In this document: positions 7,615-16,446 of the stretch, piece after piece
How the letters are laid out: each line of letters starts with the position of its first letter
Position numbering within the stretch: the stretch's first letter is position 1
Notes under the pieces: model-generated
Databases searched by the model: none
The model's input: the letters and a program-made list of their open reading frames with translations, nothing else
Told to the model about the DNA's origin: nothing
Translations under genes and position numbers: made by a program
NCBI GenBank assembly: GCA_947645965.1
Contig: CANSES010000009.1
Span: forward strand, 1 to 31,789
Reading direction: 5' to 3'
DNA length: 31,789 bases
Origin: an uncultured Enterorhabdus sp.
GTDB lineage: Bacteria > Actinomycetota > Coriobacteriia > Coriobacteriales > Eggerthellaceae

Positions 7615-9186
7615 ATGACTGAAGCGGAAGCAAAGCCGCGCATTCTGGAAACCGCTGAAGAGGTCGCCCCGCCGGCGACCTCTTCGCCGTCTCCGGCGCG
7701 CAAAACGAAGAAGCACCGCCGCCTGCGGTGGTCGAACTTCTCCTACACCACCCGCGTGACTCTGGCCTTCGCGCTCATCGCCGCCATGACGGCCCTGGTG
7801 GCCATCGGCGTGGTGTCGTTCGTGTGGGAGCAGCATTTCCGCACCTACACGGCCGACAACATGAAGACGCTCTGCCAGACCACGGCCGACCGCATCGCAG
7901 TGCTCTACGAGCAGTCGGGCAGCCTCTGGGATCCCGAGACCACCAAGCCCGCCGCCCAGGCCGCCGAGCTGACGAGCGGCGTGGGCGTGAAGGTGATCGA
8001 CGACGAGGGCGAGGTGCCCTTCGACTCGTCGGTGGTCATCGAGGAAGAGCAATCGGGCACCATGCGCTCCTTCGAGCCGCCTGACCGATCCCAGGTGGCC
8101 GTGGCCCCCATCGAGATGCACAACGGCGAAGTGGTGGGCTACGTGCGCTTGTGGGTGTACGGCAGCGAGGCGCTGATGCGCCAGCCCGACCAGGAGTTCC
8201 GCGACAATTCCTACCAGGCCATGTTCATCGCCGCCGCCGTGGCCATCGTGCTGGCCTCCTGCATCGGCTTTTTGTTCGCGCGCAACCTGGTGGCGCCCAT
8301 CAACCGCATCATGGGGGCGGCCCGGGCCATCGGCAAGGGCGACCTGTCGGCCCGCACCAACCTGCACGGCGAGGACGAGGTGGCCCGCCTCGGCGAGACC
8401 TTCGACGCCATGGCCGAATCGGTGGAGAAGGACCGCGACCTGGAGCGCCGCCTGACCACCGACGTGGCCCACGAGCTGCGCACGCCCCTCATGGCCATCC
8501 AGGCCACGGTAGAAGCCATGGTGGACGGCGTCTACGAGGCCGACGAGGAGCGCCTTGTCACGGTGAACTCCGAGATCCAGCGCCTGTCGCGCTTGGTGAA
8601 CGCCCTGCTGAAGCTGTCGCGCCTGGAGAACCGCGCCGACCCCATGAAGGAGGAAGTGGTGAACGTGGGCGAGCTGATCGCCGGCATCGTCGCCACCCAT
8701 GAGATGTTCGTGTCCGACTCGGGGCTCACCCTGGAATACCAGGCCCAGCCCGACGTGGAGGTGGTGGGGGACGCCGACATGATCCGCCAGGCCACGGCCA
8801 ACCTCATCTCCAACGCCGTGCGCTACACCCCCGAGGGCGGCCACATCCAGGTCAGCGTGCGCAAGGGCGACATCATGGCGTCCATCGCCGTGAAGGACAC
8901 CGGTATCGGGCTTTCCAAGGAAGAGGCGCGCATGGTGTTCTCGCGCTTCTGGCGCGCCGATGCCGGTCGCACCCGCGAGAGCGGTGGTTTGGGCGTGGGC
9001 CTGGCCGTGGTGAAGGAAATCGTGGATCGCCACGGCGGCTGGGTGCAGGTGGAAGGCGAGAAGGGCAAGGGCGCCTGCTTCACCATCCACATCCCGCTGT
9101 TCGATCCGGAAGCCGCCTCGGCCCGCGACCGCAAGGGCGCCCTTCCCCGCGTCGGCCACAAAAAGCCCCCGAAGTCGGGGAAGTAA
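7615..9186 (+). CDS. Two-component sensor histidine kinase (HAMP-HisKA-HATPase)
   Basis: A 523-residue membrane kinase, partner of the response regulator just upstream. A basic, Pro-rich tail of about 40 residues precedes the first span (about 46-70). An extracytoplasmic sensor region of about 130 residues follows, then a second span (about 202-224), a HAMP linker (ARNLVAPINRIM onward), and a HisKA dimerisation domain with phosphorylated His286 in DVAHELRTPL. The ATPase domain has an N box (NLISNAVRYTPEGG, about 394-407), G1 (DTGIGLSKEE) and G2 (GGLGVGLAVV). Start ATG follows GAAGGAGC. The sensor region has no feature that names a ligand. The gene ends in a strong terminator. The architecture resembles PhoR/BaeS/ResE kinases. 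Confidence 0.92.
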   Translation: MTEAEAKPRILETAEEVAPPATSSPSPARKTKKHRRLRWSNFSYTTRVTLAFALIAAMTALVAIGVVSFVWEQHFRTYTADNMKTLCQTTADRIAVLYEQSGSLWDPETTKPAAQAAELTSGVGVKVIDDEGEVPFDSSVVIEEEQSGTMRSFEPPDRSQVAVAPIEMHNGEVVGYVRLWVYGSEALMRQPDQEFRDNSYQAMFIAAAVAIVLASCIGFLFARNLVAPINRIMGAARAIGKGDLSARTNLHGEDEVARLGETFDAMAESVEKDRDLERRLTTDVAHELRTPLMAIQATVEAMVDGVYEADEERLVTVNSEIQRLSRLVNALLKLSRLENRADPMKEEVVNVGELIAGIVATHEMFVSDSGLTLEYQAQPDVEVVGDADMIRQATANLISNAVRYTPEGGHIQVSVRKGDIMASIAVKDTGIGLSKEEARMVFSRFWRADAGRTRESGGLGVGLAVVKEIVDRHGGWVQVEGEKGKGACFTIHIPLFDPEAASARDRKGALPRVGHKKPPKSGK

Positions 9187-9221
9187 TCGTCAAACCGTGC
9201 GGTCATTCTGAAACCTTTGCC

Positions 9222-9256
9222 GTGGGGGCGCTTGTGCATGAGCGCCCCCACTTTTT
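9222..9256 (+). terminator. Rho-independent terminator after the two-component genes
   Basis: An 11-bp perfect GC-rich stem (GTGGGGGCGCT at 9222-9232 with AGCGCCCCCAC at 9241-9251), an 8-base loop and TTTTTA follow. It separates the kinase gene from purC and rules out the GTG at 9222 as a purC start. Confidence 0.92.
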
Positions 9257-9347
9257 ATGCCATAATGAGCGGTACGCAAAAATCGCGCTCGAAGTGCCGT
9301 TTTGGGGAGCACGGGCGGGCGCGGACACGCAAGGAGAAAGGGCGTCC

Positions 9348-10229
9348 ATGACGGGAATCGACATCACCCCCGACGCGCAGGGCAAGGTGCGCGACCTGTA
9401 CGATCTGGGAGACAAGCTGCTGCTGGTGGCCACCGACCGCATCTCGGCCTTCGACTACGTGCTGGCCGACGAGATTCCCTACAAGGGCCAGGTGCTCACC
9501 CAGCTGTCCAAGTTCTGGTTCGAGCTTCTGGACGGCGTGGTGGACAACCACCTCATTTCCACCGACGTGGCCGACCTGCCCGAGCAGTTCCAGCCTTACG
9601 CCGACTACCTGCGCGGCCGCTTCATGCTGGTGAAGAAGGCCGAGATGTTCCCCGTGGAATGCATCGTGCGCGGGTATCTGGCCGGCAGCGGCCTGAAGGA
9701 GTACCAGCGCGAGGGCACCGTCTGCGGCATTGCGCTGCCCGAGGGCCTTGTGAACTCCTCGAAGCTGCCCGAGCCCATCTTCACCCCGTCCACTAAGGCC
9801 GAGATCGGCGACCACGACGAGAATATCTCGTTTGAGCGCTGTGCCGAGCTGATCGGCGACGATGATGCCACCGCCCTGCGCGATCTGGCCCTGGCCGTGT
9901 ACACCGCCGCCCGCGATCATGCGGCGGCCCGCGGCGTGATCATCGCTGACACCAAGTTCGAGTTCGGCGTGATCGACGGCAAGATCATCCTGGCCGACGA
10001 GGTGCTCACCCCCGATTCGTCCCGCTTCTGGCCGGGCGATGCCTACGAGGAGGGCGCCGACCAGCCCAGCTTCGACAAGCAGTTCGTTCGCGACTGGCTC
10101 ACGGCCAACTGGGACAAGACGGGCAACCCGCCGCGTTTGCCCCAGGATGTCATCGACGCCACGTCCGCCAAGTACATCCAGGCCTTCGAGCTGATCACCG
10201 GCAAGAAGTTCGACCCCGCGACGTTCTAG
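9348..10229 (+). CDS. purC: SAICAR synthase (phosphoribosylaminoimidazole-succinocarboxamide synthase)
   Basis: A 293-residue enzyme that joins CAIR and aspartate with ATP to make SAICAR in de novo purine synthesis. It is the ~300-residue yeast ADE1-like form rather than the ~240-residue E. coli form. The first family signature is near the N-terminus (GKVRDLYDLGDKLLLVATDR), and ECIVRGYLAGSGLKEY and DTKFEFG are the expected conserved stretches. ATG 9348 follows AAGGAG; the frame is open further upstream only into the preceding terminator. A CATAAT at 9261-9266 could be a -10 box, but no -35 is clear, and I see no purine riboswitch. purL follows after one intervening gene. Confidence 0.95.
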   Translation: MTGIDITPDAQGKVRDLYDLGDKLLLVATDRISAFDYVLADEIPYKGQVLTQLSKFWFELLDGVVDNHLISTDVADLPEQFQPYADYLRGRFMLVKKAEMFPVECIVRGYLAGSGLKEYQREGTVCGIALPEGLVNSSKLPEPIFTPSTKAEIGDHDENISFERCAELIGDDDATALRDLALAVYTAARDHAAARGVIIADTKFEFGVIDGKIILADEVLTPDSSRFWPGDAYEEGADQPSFDKQFVRDWLTANWDKTGNPPRLPQDVIDATSAKYIQAFELITGKKFDPATF

Positions 10230-10295
10230 CGCCGATCGCGCCCGTCGCGTTTTATCGCACGACCCGCACGCCATTCAAAGGAGAAACACAGCACC

Positions 10296-11018
10296 ATGTC
10301 CCAGCGTAACCCCATGAACGAGCGGTACACCTCCGACGACCGTCGCGGCACCACCCGCAAGAGCGCGGCGTCCGCCAAGCCGAAGTCGAAGGCCGCCTCG
10401 TCGGTCACCGTGGTGCCCGGCGGTAAGAAGCCCAAGACCAAGGAGCAGATCAAGGCCGAGCAGCGCGAGGAAGATCGCAAGCGTCGCGAGTTTAACAACC
10501 GCTACTACAAGCCCGACACCCTGCGCTACAAGCGCCTGCGCATCGCCTGGTGGATCTGCCTCGTGCTGGCCATCGGCTGCTGCGCACTGGCCTTCATGGG
10601 CCAGGACTTCCTGTCCGGTCCGGCGGGCGTGGTGGTGCTCGTGCTCACCTACGTGTTCCTCATCGCCGCCTTCGTGATCGATCTGTGGCCGGTGCGCAAG
10701 GAGCGCAACGCCTACCAGGAGCGCATGCGCCAGGTAGAGCTGAAGCGCGAGAAGGCCGAGCGCGCCGCCGCCCAGCAGTCCCGGCAGAAGAAGGGCGCGG
10801 CCAAGAAGGGCTCGGGCAAGAACCAGAACCGCCACGCGGCCCAGAAGGCCGGCGCTCCGGCCGCCGAGGAGGCGCCCGCATCGGACGAGGCGCCCGTGAA
10901 GCCCACGCGTCGCGGTCTGTTCGGCAGCGGCTTCCGCCTGTCCAACCGCGAAAAGATGCAGGCCGAGAAGAAGGCCGCCAAGGAAGCCAAGGCCGCGGAG
11001 AAAGAGTCCGCCGAGTAG
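10296..11018 (+). CDS. Basic two-span membrane protein of unknown function within the purine cluster
   Basis: A 240-residue protein of no named family. Residues 1-80 are hydrophilic and strongly charged (KPKTKEQIKAEQREEDRKRR). Two hydrophobic spans at about 82-101 and 110-130 form a hairpin. A third region of about 110 residues is rich in Lys, Glu, Ala and Gln, probably partly coiled-coil, with both tails expected in the cytoplasm. ATG 10296 follows AAAGGAGA. It begins 66 bases after purC and ends about 160 bases before purL, so it may be co-transcribed with the purine genes. Nothing in the protein suggests an enzyme of the pathway. It may be a membrane scaffold or simply a passenger. Confidence 0.8.
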   Translation: MSQRNPMNERYTSDDRRGTTRKSAASAKPKSKAASSVTVVPGGKKPKTKEQIKAEQREEDRKRREFNNRYYKPDTLRYKRLRIAWWICLVLAIGCCALAFMGQDFLSGPAGVVVLVLTYVFLIAAFVIDLWPVRKERNAYQERMRQVELKREKAERAAAQQSRQKKGAAKKGSGKNQNRHAAQKAGAPAAEEAPASDEAPVKPTRRGLFGSGFRLSNREKMQAEKKAAKEAKAAEKESAE

Positions 11019-11077
11019 CAAGCGCTTTGCGCCGCAAGGGCAGAGGAGCGCCCTGCAGGAGACGGCGCGCGCTGCCC

Positions 11078-11140
11078 CGTCGGGACGGGCTTGAGCCCAC
11101 GGGATGGTCGTAGGGGCGGGCTTCAGCCCGCCCGAGCAAG
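11078..11140 (+). repeat. Two REP-like palindromes just upstream of purL
   Basis: A degenerate copy (GTCGGGACGGGC, TTGA, GCCCAC) at 11078-11099 is followed by a full copy at 11110-11133 (arm GTAGGGGCGGGC, TTCA, arm GCCCGCCC) with the trailing GAGCAAG often seen in this family. They lie in the purL leader, about 40 bases before its start, and could affect mRNA folding or stability there. Confidence 0.8.
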
Positions 11141-11177
11141 GAACAGGTACCTTCACGGTAAAGAGAGAGGCAGATTC

Positions 11178-14100
11178 ATGGTATCTCGCGTCTATGTTGA
11201 GAAGAAGCCCGGGTTTAACGGCGAGGCCTGCGCCCTGGCCGCCGAGCTGCGCGACATCGTGGGCATTCAGGGGCTCGCGGCGGTGCGCCTGGTGAACCGC
11301 TACGACGTGGAGGGCATCGGCGAGGAGTTGTTCGCCGCCTGCGTGCCCACGGTGTTCTCCGAGCCGCAGTCCGACATCGCCACCTTCGACCTGCCCGAGG
11401 CGAACGGGGCCGCGGTGTTCGCCGTGGAGTTTTTGCCCGGCCAGTTCGACCAGCGCGCCGATTCGGCGAGCGAGTGCATCCAGCTCATCAGCCAGGGGGA
11501 GCGCCCGCTTGTGCGCTCGGCCGTGGTGTACTACCTGGAGGGCGATCTGGACGAGGCCGCCGTGGAAGCGGTGAAGCGCTACGTCATCAACCCGGTGGAG
11601 GCCCGCGAGGCCTCGCTGGATACCCGCGACACGCTGGCCATGGCCTTCGAGCGCCCCGCCGACGTGGAAGTCATCGAGGGCTTCACGGGCTTTTCCGACG
11701 ACGACCTGGCCGCCTTCATTGCCGAGCGCGGCCTGGCCATGGACTTGGCCGACATCCAGTTCTGCCGCGCCTACTTCGCCGAGGAGGGGCGCGACCCCTC
11801 CATCACCGAGATCAAGATGATCGACACCTACTGGTCCGATCACTGCCGCCACACCACCTTCGGCACCGTGCTCGATGACGTGGCCATTGCCGATGCCAAC
11901 GTGCAGGTCGCCTTCGACCGCTATCTGGAGCTGCGCCACGAGCTGGGCCGCGACGAGAAGCCCGTGTGCCTCATGGACATGGGCACCATCGGCGCGAAGT
12001 GGCTGAAGAAGCAGGGCATCCTGACCGGCCTCGATGAGTCTGAGGAGATCAACGCCTGTACCATCAAGTGCAAGGTGGATGTGGACGGCGAGGAGCAGGA
12101 CTGGCTGTACCTGTTCAAGAACGAGACCCACAACCATCCCACCGAGATCGAGCCCTTCGGCGGCGCGGCCACCTGCGTGGGCGGGGCCATCCGCGACCCC
12201 TTGTCGGGCCGCTCCTACGTGTACCAGGCCATGCGCGTGACCGGTGCTGCCGACCCCACGGTGCCCGTGGCCGACACCATCCCCGGCAAGCTGCCCCAGC
12301 GCAAGCTGGTGACCACGGCGGCGGCCGGCTACTCCTCCTACGGCAACCAGATCGGCCTGGCCACGGGCCAGGTGCACGAGCTGTACCATCCCGGCTATGC
12401 CGCAAAGCGCATGGAAATCGGCGCCGTGGTGGGCGCCACCCCGGCCGACCACGTTCGACGCGAGACGCCGGCTCCCGGCGATGTGGTGGTGCTGCTGGGC
12501 GGCCGCACGGGCCGCGACGGCATCGGCGGTGCCACGGGCTCTTCCAAGGCCCATTCCGTGGAATCGCTGGAGAGCTGCGGGGCCGAGGTGCAGAAGGGCA
12601 ACGCGCCGGTGGAGCGCAAGATCCAGCGCCTGTTCCGCCGCGGGGACGCCTGCCGCATGATCAAGCGCTGCAACGACTTCGGCGCCGGCGGCGTGTCGGT
12701 GGCCATTGGGGAATTGGCCGACGGTCTGGATATCAACCTGGATGCCGTGCCCAAGAAGTACGACGGGCTGGATGGCACCGAGCTGGCCATTTCCGAGTCC
12801 CAGGAGCGCATGGCCGTGGCCCTGGCCCCCGAGGACGTGGAGGCGTTCATCGCGCTCGCCCACGAGGAGAATCTGGAGGCCACGCCGGTGGCCGTGGTGA
12901 CGGAGGAACCGCGGGTGCGCATGCACTGGCGCGGCGCCACCATCGTGGACGTGAGCCGCGACTTCTTGGCCAGCAACGGCGCGCCGAAGCACGCTGCCGT
13001 GGCCGTGCCCGCTCCGGCCGACGAGAGCCGTGCGGCCACGCCCTGCGACCGTGCCTTCGAGGCGGCGGCCAGCCTGACCGATCCGGTGGTGGAGGCTGCC
13101 GCTGCGGCCGATTCCCTGGAGGCGGGCCTGGCGGCGCTCATGGGCGACATCAACCACGCCTGCAACAAGGGCCTCGTGGAGCGCTTCGACTCCACCATCG
13201 GCGCTGGCACGGTGCTCATGCCCTTCGGCGGCTCCCGTCAGCTGACTCCGGCTCTGGCCATGGTGGCGAAGCTGCCGGTGCTGGGTGGTGCGACCACCAC
13301 GGTGTCGGGGCTGTCTTGGGGCTTCAACCCGTACCTGTCGGCTTACGATCCTTATGCGGGCGCCTATATGGCCGTGCTCGATTCCGTGGCGAAGCTGGTG
13401 GCCACGGGCTTCGAGCGAGCGAACATGTACCTCACTTTCCAGGAGTACTTCGAGAAGCTGCGCCAGGATCCGGAGCGCTGGGGCAAGCCCATGGCGGCCG
13501 TGCTCGGCGCGCTCATGGCCCAGGTCGATTTCGGCGTGGGCGCCATCGGTGGCAAGGACTCCATGTCCGGTTCCTTCGAGGATCTGGACGTGCCGCCGAC
13601 GCTCGTGTCCTTCGCCACGGCCATTGGCAACATTGACCGGGTGACCTCGCCGGAGCTGAAGGCCGCCGGCGATAATCTGGTGTGGATCTCCTGCCAGGAC
13701 GCCCTGGCCTCCAGCCTGTGCGCCACCTTCGACGCCATGGAGCACCTCATCGGTGCCGGCGTGGTGCGGGCCTGCGCGAGCAGCGGCGCGGCCGGTCTGG
13801 CCGAGACCCTCGTGAAGATGGCCGTGGGCAACGGCCTGGGCGTGGCCCTGACCGACGCCGTGGCCTCAGGCTCGCTGTTTGACCCGGCCTACGGCACCTT
13901 CGTGGTGGAGCTGGCCGCCGGCGAGACGGCCCAATCGGTGGTGACGCGCCTGGAGGATGCGGGCCTGGCCTCCAACGTGGATGTGGTGGCCCTGGGCACG
14001 GTGACCGAGGAGTACGCGCTGGCATGCGAGGGCGCCGTGGCCGATTTGGCGAAGGTGCAGGAGGCCTGGGAGTGTGGTATCGAGGGCGTGTTCCCCTACC

Positions 14101-14996
14101 GCACCAGCGCCGAGGATCGCGCGGCGGCCGAGGAAGTGCCCGCCATCAGCTTTGCGGGGAGCGCCCCGGCGGTGTTCACGGGTGAGGCCATCGCCCGCCC
14201 GCGGGTGGTCATCCCGGTGTTCCCCGGCAACAACTGCGAGTACGATTCCGCGGCCGCCTTCGAGCGAGCGGGCGCAGTGCCCACGGTGTATGTGGTGAAC
14301 AACCTGACGCCCGAGGCCGTGGCCGCCTCCACCGCCGAGCTGGCGCGGCTCATCGGCGAGTCGCAGATCGTCATGATTCCCGGCGGCTTCTCCGGCGGCG
14401 ACGAGCCCGACGGCTCGGCGAAGTTCATCACCGCTTTCTTCCGCGCTCCCCAGGTGACCGAGGCCGTGCGCGATCTGCTGCAGCGCCGCGACGGCCTCAT
14501 GCTCGGCATCTGCAACGGCTTCCAGGCCCTGGTGAAGCTGGGGCTCGTGCCCTTCGGCGACATCCGTCCCATGGACGCCGACTGCGCCACGCTCACCTTC
14601 AACGACATCGGGCGCCACCAGAGCACGCTCGTGCGCACCCGCGTGGCCAGCACCCTGTCGCCGTGGATGAGCCGCATGAATGTGGGCGACGTGCACACCG
14701 TGGCCATCAGCCACGGCGAGGGCCGCTTCGTGGCGCCGCCCGCGCTGCTGGACACCATGATCGCCGGCGGGCAGATCGCCACTCAGTATGTGGACGGGGC
14801 CGGTGTGCCCTCCATGGACTTGGCGGCGAACCCCAACGGATCCGTGCTCGCTATCGAGGGCATCACGAGCCCCGACGGCCGCGTGCTCGGCAAGATGGGC
14901 CACACCGAGCGTTCGGGCGCGGGCCTGTACAAGAACGCTTTCGGCAACACCTACCAGCCCCTCTTCGAGGGCGGTGTGGACTACTTCCGCGGCTAG
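11178..14996 (+). CDS. purL: Phosphoribosylformylglycinamidine synthase, single-chain (PurL-PurQ fused form)
   Basis: A 1272-residue enzyme that converts FGAR, glutamine and ATP to FGAM in purine synthesis. Order: an N-terminal PurS-like region, a linker, two AIR-synthase-type ATP-binding halves (DTYWSDHCRHTTF, FKNETHNHPTEIEPFGGAAT and GGKDSMSG are typical), then a class I glutamine amidotransferase from about residue 1005 (VVIPVFPGNNCEYDSA). Nucleophile Cys1112 is in LGICNGFQ, and SHGEGRF holds the His/Glu part of the triad. Length and N-terminus (SRVYVEKKPGFN) fit the long clostridial-type FGAM synthase rather than separate PurL, PurQ and PurS. ATG 11178 begins the family-like sequence; the preceding AGAGAGAGG is a modest ribosome site. 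A terminator follows at 15045. Confidence 0.95.
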   Translation: MVSRVYVEKKPGFNGEACALAAELRDIVGIQGLAAVRLVNRYDVEGIGEELFAACVPTVFSEPQSDIATFDLPEANGAAVFAVEFLPGQFDQRADSASECIQLISQGERPLVRSAVVYYLEGDLDEAAVEAVKRYVINPVEAREASLDTRDTLAMAFERPADVEVIEGFTGFSDDDLAAFIAERGLAMDLADIQFCRAYFAEEGRDPSITEIKMIDTYWSDHCRHTTFGTVLDDVAIADANVQVAFDRYLELRHELGRDEKPVCLMDMGTIGAKWLKKQGILTGLDESEEINACTIKCKVDVDGEEQDWLYLFKNETHNHPTEIEPFGGAATCVGGAIRDPLSGRSYVYQAMRVTGAADPTVPVADTIPGKLPQRKLVTTAAAGYSSYGNQIGLATGQVHELYHPGYAAKRMEIGAVVGATPADHVRRETPAPGDVVVLLGGRTGRDGIGGATGSSKAHSVESLESCGAEVQKGNAPVERKIQRLFRRGDACRMIKRCNDFGAGGVSVAIGELADGLDINLDAVPKKYDGLDGTELAISESQERMAVALAPEDVEAFIALAHEENLEATPVAVVTEEPRVRMHWRGATIVDVSRDFLASNGAPKHAAVAVPAPADESRAATPCDRAFEAAASLTDPVVEAAAAADSLEAGLAALMGDINHACNKGLVERFDSTIGAGTVLMPFGGSRQLTPALAMVAKLPVLGGATTTVSGLSWGFNPYLSAYDPYAGAYMAVLDSVAKLVATGFERANMYLTFQEYFEKLRQDPERWGKPMAAVLGALMAQVDFGVGAIGGKDSMSGSFEDLDVPPTLVSFATAIGNIDRVTSPELKAAGDNLVWISCQDALASSLCATFDAMEHLIGAGVVRACASSGAAGLAETLVKMAVGNGLGVALTDAVASGSLFDPAYGTFVVELAAGETAQSVVTRLEDAGLASNVDVVALGTVTEEYALACEGAVADLAKVQEAWECGIEGVFPYRTSAEDRAAAEEVPAISFAGSAPAVFTGEAIARPRVVIPVFPGNNCEYDSAAAFERAGAVPTVYVVNNLTPEAVAASTAELARLIGESQIVMIPGGFSGGDEPDGSAKFITAFFRAPQVTEAVRDLLQRRDGLMLGICNGFQALVKLGLVPFGDIRPMDADCATLTFNDIGRHQSTLVRTRVASTLSPWMSRMNVGDVHTVAISHGEGRFVAPPALLDTMIAGGQIATQYVDGAGVPSMDLAANPNGSVLAIEGITSPDGRVLGKMGHTERSGAGLYKNAFGNTYQPLFEGGVDYFRG

Positions 14997-15044
14997 GGAC
15001 GGCCAGAGCGACAGCTAGAACGAGCGTCATCAACACCATCAACC

Positions 15045-15070
15045 AAGAAGGGGTCACCAGGCCCCTTCTT
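15045..15070 (+). terminator. Hairpin terminator after purL
   Basis: A 9-bp perfect stem, AAGAAGGGG (15045-15053) with CCCCTTCTT (15062-15070), around an 8-base loop. The 3' arm ends in CTTCTT, so a weak U tract is part of the stem; the mirrored arm could also stop transcription arriving from the sigma factor gene. Confidence 0.75.
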
Positions 15071-15130
15071 CATGTCAGGACGAGCGCGCACCTCCCCATC
15101 ATGGGTTGCGCCACGGCCAGAGAGCGCTCC

Positions 15131-15158
15131 GTAGGGGCGGGCTTCAGCCCGCCCGCAA
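15131..15158 (+). repeat. REP-like palindrome containing the end of the sigma factor gene
   Basis: A full copy (GTAGGGGCGGGC, TTCA, GCCCGCCC, then GCAAG). The TGA stop of the leftward sigma factor gene (15146-15144) lies in its loop, and the last residues, LRAG, are encoded by its arm. Confidence 0.8.
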
Positions 15159-16430
15159 GCTGGAAGCGACTTGCGGCTCAAGATCGGAAAGAGAGGTGGG
15201 CTCGGCGGGTGGGAGCGATACGGTTACGGTTCCCTCGGCGGTGTTGCCGCAAAGATCGGTGGCGGTGAGCGTGTAGGTGCCAGAGGGAACGTCGAAGCGA
15301 CAAATGACCCCGGAGCCTTCGGCCGCCGCGTCGCGCACACCGCTCTCGGCCGCTCCAAACCCGCTGGTTGCTTCGGCCTCGTCACCCGTGCCGCCATCGG
15401 TTGCTCCGCCTGCCATGCCATCTGCGCCGCCCTCGGCGCTTCCGGAAACCTCCATCGCCACGGGCTGGTGCACCGTGCCGTCCTCGTCGGTCAGTCGCAC
15501 GTCGCCTATGCCCGATTCGTCAGTGAGCGTCACGACGGTCGCTCCGTGCTCGGTGGTCATGGCGGTTAGCCGGGGGCCGGCAGTATCGGTGGGGGCAGGC
15601 GGCTCCACAGCATCCGCGGCGGGCACGGGCGTCTCTTCGATCACCTCGGACGGCCCGAACGCGGGGCGCTCCATGGTGAAAGCGGCGCCCAGGCAACCCA
15701 CCACGGCCAGAGCCGACACGGCGGCCACGGCGCGCACAGCCCCGTCGATCGGCCGCAGCCGCGCCGGTCGCGGGCGCGGTGCCACGCCTGTGGCCAGAGG
15801 CTCTTCCACCGCATCGGCCAGCAGCACGATGAAGGCGCCGCCGCGTGGCAGATCGCCCAGGCTCGCGCGCAGCTTGCCCAACGCGCGCCGCAGGGTGCGC
15901 TTCACGGTGCTGGGGGACAGTTCCATGGCCGCAGCGATATCGTCGATGCGCATTTCCTGGTAGAACCGCAGCAGCACCGCCTCGCGCTCGCGATCGTCCA
16001 GCACCTCGCGTAGCGCTCGGGCGAGCAATGCCTGCTCGTCGCGGGTGTTCGTGATAATGGCGGGATCGGCGGTATGCTCTGCCCGGGCTTCCTGCTTCTC
16101 GTTGTGTTCGGCCGCTTCCAGGTCGGCCGCTGGCGCGGGGATCTCGCGCGGGCGGCTCGTCCGCTCATAGTGGCGCAGGCACACATTGTGCGTAACGGTG
16201 TTCAGGTAGCCCACGAACGAGCGCGGACGAATCTTAGCGATGTTTTTCCAAGCGGTCAGATACACTTCCTGCAGCAGATCGGGGGCGACCTCTGCATTGG
16301 TTTTCGCAGCGATAGAGAAGAATTGCGCCTGGGCGGTAAGCCGATAGGCTTCCTCGAAGGCGCCCCGATCGCCTGTTTGCGCCTGAGCGACCAAGTGGGC
16401 GAGGTGTTCGTAGGGGTCCGTTTCCCGCAT
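15144..16430 (-). CDS. ECF-like sigma factor with transmembrane anchor and Ig-like ectodomain
   Basis: A 428-residue protein. Residues about 15-95 are sigma70 region 2 (PDLLQEVYLTAWKNI, then SFVGYLNTVTHNVCLRHYER). Residues about 130-192 are region 4 (LDDREREAVLLRFYQEM, then LSPSTVKRTLRRALGKLRAS). A single membrane span follows at 231-251 (AVRAVAAVSALAVVGCLGAA). The last 175 residues should be outside: an acidic Pro-rich stalk, then an Ig-like beta domain split by a Gly/Ala-rich insert, ending in TYTLTATDLCGNTAEGTVTV, a typical repeat-domain motif of cell-surface proteins. The layout implies a membrane-held sigma factor that needs proteolysis, or acts at the membrane. ECF groups with C-terminal membrane extensions are known in actinobacteria. 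ATG is 12 bases after the Rpn gene stop, so the two are co-transcribed. Confidence 0.87.
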   Translation of the reverse strand: MRETDPYEHLAHLVAQAQTGDRGAFEEAYRLTAQAQFFSIAAKTNAEVAPDLLQEVYLTAWKNIAKIRPRSFVGYLNTVTHNVCLRHYERTSRPREIPAPAADLEAAEHNEKQEARAEHTADPAIITNTRDEQALLARALREVLDDREREAVLLRFYQEMRIDDIAAAMELSPSTVKRTLRRALGKLRASLGDLPRGGAFIVLLADAVEEPLATGVAPRPRPARLRPIDGAVRAVAAVSALAVVGCLGAAFTMERPAFGPSEVIEETPVPAADAVEPPAPTDTAGPRLTAMTTEHGATVVTLTDESGIGDVRLTDEDGTVHQPVAMEVSGSAEGGADGMAGGATDGGTGDEAEATSGFGAAESGVRDAAAEGSGVICRFDVPSGTYTLTATDLCGNTAEGTVTVSLPPAEPTSLSDLEPQVASSLRAG

Positions 16431-16433
16431 TCG

Positions 16434-16446
16434 CTTGCGCCCCTAC
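16434..16446 (-). repeat. Half-copy of the REP-like palindrome at the Rpn-sigma junction
   Basis: On the minus strand GTAGGGGCGCAAG carries the TAG stop of the Rpn-family gene and lies just before the sigma factor ATG, where its GGGG may also act as a weak ribosome site. Confidence 0.5.

Noticed and set aside
7525..9159. 544-codon minus-strand frame opposite the histidine kinase
   Set aside because: Shadow frame; the kinase on the plus strand has all expected motifs.
9252..9348. Purine riboswitch before purC
   Set aside because: Only about 90 bases lie between terminator and start, and I could not find the conserved three-way junction pattern.
10275..13745. 1156-codon open frame on the minus strand opposite purL and its upstream gene, rich in His, Gly and Ala
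   Set aside because: It is the usual mirror frame of a GC-rich gene with strong third-position bias. Its amino-acid make-up is uniform with no domain, and the plus strand encodes a full PurL.
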